Below, one piece after another: positions 1-5,222 of a stretch of 5,222 bases of DNA (the first letter of the stretch is position 1; the number at the start of each line of letters is the position of its first letter). Source of the DNA: Thermoleophilia bacterium. Its GTDB lineage: Bacteria; Actinomycetota; Thermoleophilia; Gaiellales; Gaiellaceae. Location: assembly GCA_025935275.1 (NCBI GenBank), contig JAICVP010000155.1, forward strand, positions 1-5,222, given 5' to 3'. Under the pieces are notes generated by a model. The model was not told the DNA's origin. It made no database searches and saw nothing but the letters and a program-made list of their open reading frames with translations. Position numbers and translations under genes: made by a program.

Positions 1-296
1 GCGATCGCCGCACAAAGCTCCTGCGTCCGCATCGCCATCGTCCCGGGAAAGCGGTGCAGCGCGGGGCGCTCACGGAAGACGCTGTCGAGCTCGCCAGGAT
101 CCATTCCGGCGATCGCGGCGGCATCGAGTGTGCCGATCCGGCGCTTCAGCTCGAGGGGCCCCGAAAAGGCCTTCTGCACTGGCACTTGCTGGTCGAGGAC
201 GAAGCCGATGAGAAGCGCGAGCGGCTCCCCGGCCAGGAGCGCGTCGGCCTCGTCGTTGCCGGTGAAGTGGAGGCGGGAGGGGGCTTGTGTCGGCAT
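1..296 (-). CDS. HhH-GPD-type base-excision DNA repair family protein (5' part, cut by window edge)
   Basis: This is the N-terminal part of a minus-strand gene, 98 full codons from ATG at 294-296, open to the left edge. The protein starts MPTQAPSRLHFTGNDEADAL and continues with PLALLIGFVLDQQVPVQKAF (residues 25-44) and a segment near residues 80-94 containing HRFPGTMAMR. These blocks match what I recall of the small, mainly actinobacterial HhH-GPD family (TIGR03252-like, usually about 190-200 residues), where the LLDQQVP and HRFPGSMAKR segments are hallmarks. The HhH hairpin and the catalytic Asp expected of HhH-GPD glycosylases would lie beyond the edge, so activity cannot be judged. The start is supported by AGGA seven bases upstream on the minus strand and by the family N-terminus. 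The gene is divergent from lhr across 172 bp. Family assignment is confident, but substrate is unknown: these proteins are poorly characterised and glycosylase activity is only inferred from the fold. Confidence 0.85.
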   Translation of the reverse strand, partial: MPTQAPSRLHFTGNDEADALLAGEPLALLIGFVLDQQVPVQKAFSGPLELKRRIGTLDAAAIAGMDPGELDSVFRERPALHRFPGTMAMRTQELCAAI

Positions 297-303
297 GCGC
301 CGA

Positions 304-307
304 TCCT
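304..307 (-). promoter_or_regulatory. Ribosome-binding site of the HhH-GPD gene
   Basis: On the minus strand AGGA lies seven bases before the ATG at 294-296, a normal Shine-Dalgarno distance. It supports this start over any alternative. Confidence 0.55.
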
Positions 308-317
308 AGCGCGTGCA

Positions 318-350
318 GCTTTCTGCGCATAACTACTTCTTTCTGATGCG
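318..350 (-). promoter_or_regulatory. A+T-richer patch with TTTCTG direct repeat, possible promoter/operator
   Basis: This is the least GC-rich stretch of the intergenic region. It contains TTTCTG at 320-325 and again at 340-345, 20 bp apart, which is about two helical turns. On the minus strand TAGTTA (335-330) could serve as a -10 hexamer for the HhH-GPD gene, but no good -35 lies 16-18 bp upstream of it. No actinobacterial LexA box (GAAC-N4-GTTC) is visible. Location and base composition suggest a control region; the exact elements are a guess. Confidence 0.22.
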
Positions 351-371
351 TTCGGGCTCAGCGGCGCGACA

Positions 372-402
372 CCGATCCTCCTAGCCTGGGGGTGGGAGGA
401 GG
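372..402 (+). promoter_or_regulatory. Predicted hairpin that would mask the leader-ORF ribosome-binding site
   Basis: TCCTCCTA (376-383) can pair with TGGGAGGA (393-400): seven Watson-Crick pairs and one G-U pair around a 9-nt loop. Beyond a two-base bulge (374-375), CC (372-373) can add two more pairs with GG at 401-402. The 3' arm contains GGAGG at 395-399, the Shine-Dalgarno-like site for the ATG at 404. A second register pairs the same 5' arm with the overlapping GGAGG at 398-402. If transcribed, the 5' arm acts as a built-in anti-Shine-Dalgarno. There is no U-tract, so it is not an intrinsic terminator. Pairing is read directly from sequence; regulation is inference, and chance pairing is common in such GC-rich DNA. 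Confidence 0.38.
395..399 (+). promoter_or_regulatory. GGAGG Shine-Dalgarno-like site before the 22-codon leader ORF
   Basis: GGAGG lies four bases before ATG 404, slightly close but usable. A second overlapping GGAGG at 398-402 is only one base from the ATG and is probably too close. It is the strongest ribosome-binding sequence in the window, yet lhr itself has none, which is why the small ORF deserves attention. Confidence 0.4.
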
Positions 403-403
403 G

Positions 404-472
404 ATGAGCACCCAACGCCAGCGCCCCCGCCCTCCGGTAGCCCTCGGGCGGCGCGATACGCTGGAACGGTGA
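404..472 (+). CDS. Possible 22-codon leader ORF overlapping the lhr start (GTGA)
   Basis: This is an ATG-started ORF of 22 codons ending in TGA at 470-472, so its stop overlaps the lhr GTG start (469-471) in the classic GTGA coupling arrangement. The peptide begins MSTQRQRPRPPVALG, with six Arg and three Pro in 22 residues and no recognisable domain. A GGAGG lies just upstream. About 17 of 22 third positions are G or C, which does not clearly separate it from GC-rich non-coding DNA. The frame is open back to 347, with GTG 392 as another possible start, less likely because the GGAGG motifs would then be inside the ORF. It could be a real leader peptide that delivers ribosomes to lhr, or chance. 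It is mutually exclusive with leaderless lhr translation. Confidence 0.3.
   Translation: MSTQRQRPRPPVALGRRDTLER
418..464 (+). promoter_or_regulatory. Predicted two-part hairpin just before the lhr start
   Basis: CCAGCG (418-423) can pair with CGCTGG (459-464). Nested inside, CCGCCC (427-432) can pair with GGGCGG (446-451), leaving a 13-nt apical loop and an uneven internal loop (3 and 7 nt). The structure ends four bases before the GTG of lhr and lies entirely inside the 22-codon ORF, so ribosomes translating that ORF would open it. There is no U-tract, so it is not an intrinsic terminator. Complementarity is visible; significance is uncertain given the base composition. Confidence 0.25.
457..462 (+). 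promoter_or_regulatory. Candidate -10 hexamer TACGCT for leaderless lhr transcription
   Basis: TACGCT fits the actinobacterial TANNNT -10 pattern and ends six bases before the GTG at 469, the spacing expected if transcription starts at the first base of the start codon. Leaderless mRNAs are common in Actinobacteria, and lhr has no convincing Shine-Dalgarno. No -35 resembling TTGACA lies 17 bp upstream. TCGG at 444-447, nine bases before the hexamer, loosely recalls the TTGTCGG half of PafBC/RecA-NDp damage-inducible promoters, but only about four of seven bases match. Confidence 0.28.
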
Positions 473-3400
473 GCGCACTCGCCCCGTTCAGCCCCACCGT
501 CCGCCGCTGGTTCGAGCAGACCTTCGACGCGCCTACGCCTGCTCAGGACCGTGGCTGGCCGGCGATCGCGTCCGGCAAGCACACGCTGATCCAGGCGCCG
601 ACGGGCTCGGGAAAGACCCTGGCTGCCTTTCTCTGGGCACTCGACCGCGCCGTGCCCGGCGAGGGCATCCAGGTGCTCTACGTGAGCCCGCTCAAGGCCC
701 TCAACTACGACGTCGAGCGCAATCTCCGCGGCCCTCTCGCCGGCATCGGCTCCGAGCTCACGATCGGCGTTCGCACCGGGGACACCCCGGCGAAGGAGCG
801 CGCGGGGATGGTGCGCAATCCTCCCGACATCCTCATCACGACGCCCGAGTCGCTCTTCCTTCTCCTCACCTCCCGGGCGCGCGAGACGCTCCGCACGGTC
901 CGCTTCGTGATCGTGGACGAGGTGCATGCGGTCGCCGGCACCAAGCGCGGCGCCCATCTCGCCCTCAGCCTCGAACGTCTGGAGCGCCTGACCGCCGAGC
1001 CCGTGCAGCGCATCGGGCTTTCGGCAACCCAGCGGCCGCTCGACGAGATCGGGCGGTTCGTCTCCGGTGGGCGTGACATCGAGCTCGTCGACGCGGGCCG
1101 CGCGAAAGAGCTCGACCTGCGCGTCGTCGTTCCCGTGGATGACATGCGCGAGCCTGGTGAGGCCAACTCGATCTGGCCCTCGATCTTCCCGGAGCTCCTC
1201 CGGCTCGTCGAGAGCCACCGCTCGACGATCGTCTTCGTCAACAACCGCCGCCTGGCCGAGCGGCTCGCCCTGCGGCTGAACGAGCTGGCCGAGCGCGAGA
1301 TCGCCCGTGCGCATCACGGCTCGCTGGCGCGGGAGCAGCGCGTGGAGGTCGAGGAGCTGCTGAAACGAGGAGAGATCCCCGCTCTGGTCGCCACGTCGTC
1401 GCTCGAGCTCGGAATCGACATGGGCGCCGTCGACCTCGTCATTCAGGTCGAGTCGCCCAAGTCGGTGGCGCGCGGGCTGCAGCGGGTCGGGCGCGCCGGT
1501 CATCGGCTCGACGAGCCTTCGAAAGGGCGCATTTTCCCCAAGTTCCGAGCGGACCTGCTCGAATCGGCGGTGGTCGCCGAGCGCATGCGGGAGGGTGCCA
1601 TCGAGGAGACGCGGGTGCCGCGAAACCCGCTAGACGTGCTGGCGCAACAGATCGTCGCGATCTCGGCCGACGAGGAGATTTCGGTGGACGAGCTACACGA
1701 GCTCGTCCGGCGCGCCTATCCGTTCCGAGACCTTTCGCGCAAACAGCTGGAGAACGTCCTGGACATGCTGGCCGGTCGCTATCCATCGGAGGAGTTCGCC
1801 GAGCTTCGTCCGCGCATCGTCTGGGATCGTGTGCGCGGTTTCGTCCGGGGTCGCGAAGGCGCGCGTCGGCTCGCCGTCACGAACGCCGGCACGATTCCCG
1901 ACCGCGGTCTCTTCGGCGTCTACCTCGTCGAGGGCGGCGGCCGCGTCGGCGAGCTCGATGAGGAAATGGTGTACGAGGCCCGCGCCGGCCAGACGTTCCT
2001 GCTCGGCGCTTCGACCTGGCGAATCGAGGAGATCACGCGCGATCGCGTGCTGGTGTCGCCAGCACCCGGAATCCCCGGCCTCGTCCCCTTCTGGAAAGGG
2101 GAGGGCGTCGGCCGGCCGTTCGAGCTCGGGCAGGCGATCGGGCGCACCGCGCGCGAGCTCGTCGGTCTGGACGACGAGCGCGCTGTCAGTCGGCTGACCG
2201 ACCAGCATTCGCTCGACGAGCGCGCCGCCCAGAACCTGCTCACGTATCTCCGCGAGCAGGAGGAGGCGACCCGCGCGATCCCCTCGGACCGGACGGTCGT
2301 CGTCGAGCGCTTCCGTGACGAGATCGGCGACTGGCGCCTCTGCATCCTCACGCCCTTCGGCGGCCGGGTGCACGCTCCGTGGTCGCTCGCTCTTGCCGCG
2401 CGCTTGCGCGAGTCGCTGGGGCTCGAGGTGAACGCGATCTGGTCGGACGACGGCATCGCGCTCCACCTACCGGACGCGGACGCGCCCCCACCGATCGACG
2501 ACGTCCTCATCGACCCCGCCGAGCTGGAGGAGCTGGTCGTCACAGAGCTCGCCGGAACCGCACTCTTCGGGGCGCGGTTCCGTGAGAATGCGGCGCGCGC
2601 CCTCCTCATCCCACGCCGACGGCCGGGGCAGAGGACACCGCTCTGGCAGCAGCGGCTCAAGGCGCAGGGGCTCCTGCAAGTCGCCCGGCGCTATTCCGAC
2701 TTTCCGGTCATCCTCGAGACCTACCGGGAGTGCCTGCAGGACGTCTTCGACCTGCCTGCGCTGCGCGAGCTGCTCGCCGCCCTCCGCCAGCGCCGCATCG
2801 ATCTCGTCGAGGTGGAGACCGCGACGGCCTCGCCCTATGCGTCCTCGCTCCTCTTCGACTACGTCGCCACCTACATGTACGAGGACGACACGCCGCTCGC
2901 CGAGCGCCGAGCGCAGGCTCTTGCGCTCGACCGCGACCTGCTGAAGGAGCTGCTCGGCCAGGAGGAGCTGCGCGACCTCATCGACCCGGCCGCCCTCGAG
3001 CAGGTCGAGGAGGAGCTTCGTGGTTCGCCCAGGAGCCCCGACCAGCTCCACGATCTCCTGCTCCGCAGAGGGGATCTGCGCCCCGGAGAGTACGACGCTG
3101 CGCTTGCCGAGCCGCTGGAGTCCGAGCGGCGTGCGGTGCAGATCCGCGTGCGCGGGGAGGCTCGGCTGATTGCTGCCGAGGACGCGGGACGCTACCGCGA
3201 TGCGGTCGGCGCGATGCCGCCCGCCGGCCTTCCCGATGCCTTCCTCGAGTCCGGAGAGGATCCCCTCGGCAGCCTCCTGGTTCGCTTCGCGCGCGGACGC
3301 GGGCCCTTCACGACGGCGGAGGCGGCCGCCCGGTTCGGGCTGACTGGTGAGCGGGCGGACGCGGAGCTGAGCCGGCTCGAACGCGACGGCCGCCTGGTCC

Positions 3401-4674
3401 GGGGCGAGCTGCGGCCCGGCGGAACGGAGCGGGAATGGTGCGAGCCCGATGTGCTGCGCCGGCTGCGCCGCGCCAGCCTCGCCGCCCTGCGCAAGGAGGT
3501 CGAGCCGGTCGACGAGGAGGCGCTCGGCCGGTTCCTGCCCGCCTGGCACGGGATCGACCGTCGCGCGACGCTTCGCGAAGCGCTGGTGCCGCTTCAGGGC
3601 GTCTCGCTACCGGTCTCTCTCTGGGAAACCGACATCCTTCCGCGGCGCGTGCCCGGCTTCCAGCCTGCCGAGCTCGACCAGCTGACGGCCTCCGGCGAGG
3701 TCGTCTGGGTGGGCGCCGGCCTCGAACGGGTCGCCGTCTATTTCCGCGAGGACGCGCCCGCACTCGGACGGCCCGCTACACTGCCGCCTCCCGAGGGAGA
3801 GAAGTACGACCGCATCCGCGCCGCCCTCGAGGGAAGCGCGCTCTTTTGGTTCGACCTGCTGCGCGAGACCGGACTCGACGCCGAGACCGCTTTGCCTGCC
3901 CTCTGGGAGCTCGTCTGGTCCGGCGAGGTCACCAACGACGCCTGGCAGCCGCTCCGCGCAGCGCGCCGGTTCCAGACGCCCCGGCCGGAGCGGCAGCCGC
4001 GCCGCTTCTCGCGCCGCCGGGCCGACGCGATCACCGCCACTCAGGGCCGCTGGGCCGGAACCGCGCCGATCTTCGCGGGCGACCCGGATCCCCGCGCGCT
4101 CGCGGAGCTGCTTCTCGAGCGCCAGGGCATCGTCACTCGCGACGGTGTCCGCGGCGAGGGGGTTCCCGGCGGGTACGCGCCCGTGTACCGCGAGCTCCGC
4201 AACCTCGAGACGCTCGGCGTCTGTCGCCGCGGCTACTTCGTAGAGGGACTTGGAGGGGCGCAGTTCGCGCTTCCCGGCGCGGTCGAGCGCCTGCGCGAGC
4301 ATCCCGACGAGCCCCTCCCTCTGGTGCTCGCTGCTGCCGATCCTGCCCAGCCCTATGGAGCCGCGATCCCCTGGCCCAAGCGGGCCGGAGCACGTGCCGC
4401 GCGGGTTGCCGGCGCCTACGTCGTCCTGCTCGGCGGATCGCCTGCTCTCTACGTCGAACGCGGGGGCCGCTCGCTCGTCCCGCTGCGGGATCCGGATCCG
4501 GAGTGGCTCCGGTCGGCTCTGGAGGCCCTCGTGGCGCACGTGCGCACCCGGGGCCAGAAGCGCCTCGCGGTCGAGCGCTTCGACGGCCAGCCCGTGGGCG
4601 AGACCGAGATCATGCCGCTCCTCCTCGAGGCGGGCTTTCTCGCCGGCCCGCGGCGTGCTGTTCTGCGGGGCTAG
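469..4674 (+). CDS. lhr: Lhr, large ATP-dependent DNA helicase (SF2), full length
   Basis: Lhr is a 3'-to-5' single-strand DNA translocase and helicase acting in cytoplasmic DNA repair. Domains: RecA1 about residues 10-210 with Q motif Q26, Walker A APTGSGKT (43-50), TTPESL (124-129), DEVH box (150-153) and LSAT (184-187); RecA2 with VFVNNRR (255-261), HHGS (282-285), ATSSLELGID (308-317) and arginine-finger motif QRVGRAGHR (338-346); a winged helix from about NPLDVLAQQIVA (386-397) to 465; a beta-barrel region with PFWKGEGVGRP (540-550); and the DEAD-associated region through ASPYASSLLFDYV and MYEDDTPLAERRA (785-815). The C-terminal extension, about 860-1401, carries Lhr signatures WCEPDVLRRLRR (990-1001) and RRGYFVEGLGGAQFALPG (1253-1270). 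GTG 469 is the only ATG/GTG/TTG start in frame after the upstream TAG at 382, and the family N-terminus (FSPTVRRWF, then APTPAQ) follows at once. At 1401 residues it is shorter than mycobacterial Lhr (about 1500), apparently through trimmed RecA2 loops. It is followed after 2 nt by nei. Confidence 0.97.
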   Translation: MSALAPFSPTVRRWFEQTFDAPTPAQDRGWPAIASGKHTLIQAPTGSGKTLAAFLWALDRAVPGEGIQVLYVSPLKALNYDVERNLRGPLAGIGSELTIGVRTGDTPAKERAGMVRNPPDILITTPESLFLLLTSRARETLRTVRFVIVDEVHAVAGTKRGAHLALSLERLERLTAEPVQRIGLSATQRPLDEIGRFVSGGRDIELVDAGRAKELDLRVVVPVDDMREPGEANSIWPSIFPELLRLVESHRSTIVFVNNRRLAERLALRLNELAEREIARAHHGSLAREQRVEVEELLKRGEIPALVATSSLELGIDMGAVDLVIQVESPKSVARGLQRVGRAGHRLDEPSKGRIFPKFRADLLESAVVAERMREGAIEETRVPRNPLDVLAQQIVAISADEEISVDELHELVRRAYPFRDLSRKQLENVLDMLAGRYPSEEFAELRPRIVWDRVRGFVRGREGARRLAVTNAGTIPDRGLFGVYLVEGGGRVGELDEEMVYEARAGQTFLLGASTWRIEEITRDRVLVSPAPGIPGLVPFWKGEGVGRPFELGQAIGRTARELVGLDDERAVSRLTDQHSLDERAAQNLLTYLREQEEATRAIPSDRTVVVERFRDEIGDWRLCILTPFGGRVHAPWSLALAARLRESLGLEVNAIWSDDGIALHLPDADAPPPIDDVLIDPAELEELVVTELAGTALFGARFRENAARALLIPRRRPGQRTPLWQQRLKAQGLLQVARRYSDFPVILETYRECLQDVFDLPALRELLAALRQRRIDLVEVETATASPYASSLLFDYVATYMYEDDTPLAERRAQALALDRDLLKELLGQEELRDLIDPAALEQVEEELRGSPRSPDQLHDLLLRRGDLRPGEYDAALAEPLESERRAVQIRVRGEARLIAAEDAGRYRDAVGAMPPAGLPDAFLESGEDPLGSLLVRFARGRGPFTTAEAAARFGLTGERADAELSRLERDGRLVRGELRPGGTEREWCEPDVLRRLRRASLAALRKEVEPVDEEALGRFLPAWHGIDRRATLREALVPLQGVSLPVSLWETDILPRRVPGFQPAELDQLTASGEVVWVGAGLERVAVYFREDAPALGRPATLPPPEGEKYDRIRAALEGSALFWFDLLRETGLDAETALPALWELVWSGEVTNDAWQPLRAARRFQTPRPERQPRRFSRRRADAITATQGRWAGTAPIFAGDPDPRALAELLLERQGIVTRDGVRGEGVPGGYAPVYRELRNLETLGVCRRGYFVEGLGGAQFALPGAVERLREHPDEPLPLVLAAADPAQPYGAAIPWPKRAGARAARVAGAYVVLLGGSPALYVERGGRSLVPLRDPDPEWLRSALEALVAHVRTRGQKRLAVERFDGQPVGETEIMPLLLEAGFLAGPRRAVLRG
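4667..4670 (+). promoter_or_regulatory. Weak ribosome-binding site for nei inside the end of lhr
   Basis: GGGG lies six bases before ATG 4677 and overlaps the last lhr codons. It is a poor Shine-Dalgarno. With the lhr stop only two bases before the nei start, re-initiation by ribosomes finishing lhr is the more likely source of nei translation. Confidence 0.3.
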
Positions 4675-4676
4675 CC

Positions 4677-5222
4677 ATGCCTGAGGGAGATGCGATCCAT
4701 CGCACGGCGGAACGCCTTCGCGTGCTCGAGGGAGACATCGTGCGCGCGGACTCGCCGCATCCCAGGGCTGCGCTCCTCGGCATCGCCGAGCGGATCGACG
4801 GCCACCGGCTCGAGCGGGTGGAGGCGGTGGGCAAGAACCTCCTGCTCACGTTCGAGGACGGCACCGTCGTCCGGAGCCACCTCCGCATGCACGGACGCTG
4901 GCGGGTTGAGCCGGCGGGCAGGCCGATCCTCGGGAAGCCCTGGCTCGTGCTTCGCGGCGCCGAGTGGCAGGCCGTCCAGCGCCGCGGCCCGGTGCTCGAG
5001 CTCGGGCGTGGCCGCACGGCCCGCCTGGGGCCCGACATCATGGCGGCGCCCCCCGATCTCGACGCGATGCTGGACCGCTTCCGGGCGACCGGGCAAAGTC
5101 GCACAATCGGCGAGGCGCTGCTCGACCAGACCCTCGTCGCGGGGATCGGGAACATGTGGAAGGCCGAGGCGCTGTACGCGGCGCGGCTCAAGCCGTGGGT
5201 GGCGCTACGTGACGTGGACGAC
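4677..5222 (+). CDS. nei: Nei/Fpg-family DNA glycosylase / AP lyase (5' part, cut by window edge)
   Basis: Endonuclease VIII-type enzymes remove oxidised bases from DNA and cut the backbone by beta/delta elimination, starting base-excision repair. The first 182 codons are present. The protein starts MPEGDAIHRTAERL: after Met removal, Pro2 is the Schiff-base nucleophile and Glu3 the catalytic acid, and MPEGD marks Nei rather than Fpg (MPELPE). The chemistry requires Pro2 to become the N-terminus, so it fixes the start at ATG 4677. GKNLLL supplies the conserved lysine (K53), and HLRMHGRWRV (68-77) is a typical family block. RTIGEALLDQTLVAGIGN with M-W-K-A-E following (about 142-164) begins the helix-two-turn-helix DNA-binding domain with Asn159; Trp161 sits where Tyr is common. 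The rest of that domain and the expected C-terminal zinc finger lie beyond the edge. Full length would be about 255-280 residues. The gene is 2 nt downstream of lhr, the same order as Rv3296-Rv3297 in M. tuberculosis, so it is very likely co-transcribed and coupled. Confidence 0.95.
   Translation, partial: MPEGDAIHRTAERLRVLEGDIVRADSPHPRAALLGIAERIDGHRLERVEAVGKNLLLTFEDGTVVRSHLRMHGRWRVEPAGRPILGKPWLVLRGAEWQAVQRRGPVLELGRGRTARLGPDIMAAPPDLDAMLDRFRATGQSRTIGEALLDQTLVAGIGNMWKAEALYAARLKPWVALRDVDD

Noticed and set aside
54..332. Plus-strand open frame of 92 codons at the left edge
   Set aside because: It is opposite the HhH-GPD gene, whose translation matches a known family along its length. The plus-strand product matches nothing I recognise.
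376..400. Hairpin between the divergent genes as an intrinsic terminator
   Set aside because: No T-tract follows the stem on either strand, and both flanking genes read away from it, so there is no transcript to terminate here.
297..468. LexA/SOS box in the divergent intergenic region
   Set aside because: I searched for GAAC-N4-GTTC and close variants. Only isolated half-sites (CGAAC on the minus strand near 354, GGAAC at 463-467) are present.
562..569. GCGATCGC palindrome, four copies in the window (1-8, 109-116, 562-569, 2039-2046), resembling the cyanobacterial HIP1 repeat
   Set aside because: More copies than base composition alone predicts, but all are inside genes, and three correspond to Ala-Ile-Ala codon runs. 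Four copies in 5 kb is far below HIP1 density and the organism does not look cyanobacterial.
358..1503. Long minus-strand open frame (381 codons) opposite lhr, with similar ones at 1693-2466, 2467-3549, 3607-4539 and 4671-5096
   Set aside because: All lie in the antisense frame aligned codon-for-codon with lhr or nei. Stops there require TTA, CTA or TCA codons on the sense strand, which are rare in such GC-rich genes, so long open frames are expected. Their translations are Arg/Glu/Gly-rich with no recognisable domain.
2730..3350. Plus-strand out-of-frame ORF of 206 codons inside lhr
   Set aside because: Its product is low-complexity Arg/Ala/Pro-rich, a typical frame-shadow in GC-rich DNA. 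The lhr frame runs through without a break and carries conserved family motifs.
4488..4502. GGATCCGGATCC tandem palindrome
   Set aside because: It encodes an Asp-Pro-Asp-Pro run in lhr and has no other context, so it is ordinary codon repetition.

Overview
The window is very GC-rich DNA whose codons end mostly in G or C. It resembles a high-GC actinobacterium. The protein wording (compact Lhr, Nei of the MPEGD / GIGN-M-W type, and a TIGR03252-like HhH-GPD protein) suggests a deep-branching lineage such as Thermoleophilia. That placement is inferred from remembered family sequences, not from a search.

Layout. (1) Positions 1-296, minus strand: the first 98 codons of a small HhH-GPD-type DNA glycosylase family protein, cut by the left edge. 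(2) Positions 297-468: a 172-bp divergent intergenic region. It has a relatively A+T-rich patch near the HhH-GPD gene. It also has a possible structured leader for the rightward genes: a hairpin that would bury a GGAGG ribosome-binding site, and a 22-codon Arg/Pro-rich ORF whose stop overlaps the lhr start codon (GTGA). A TANNNT hexamer just before that start gives a competing leaderless-promoter reading. (3) Positions 469-4674, plus strand: one uninterrupted 1401-residue superfamily 2 helicase, full-length Lhr, with all helicase motifs and the long C-terminal extension. (4) Positions 4677-5222, plus strand: the first 182 codons of a Nei/Fpg-family (endonuclease VIII-type) DNA glycosylase, starting 2 nt after the lhr stop and cut by the right edge.

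All three protein genes belong to DNA-repair families. lhr and nei are almost certainly one transcript, in the same order as lhr-nei in Mycobacterium tuberculosis (Rv3296-Rv3297). A likely joint role is that Nei excises oxidised bases and leaves nicks or gaps, while Lhr translocates on single-stranded DNA and remodels repair or replication intermediates. The divergent HhH-GPD protein would add another base-excision activity under a shared control region. The genes belong to known families. The least explained part is the lhr leader (about 372-472).
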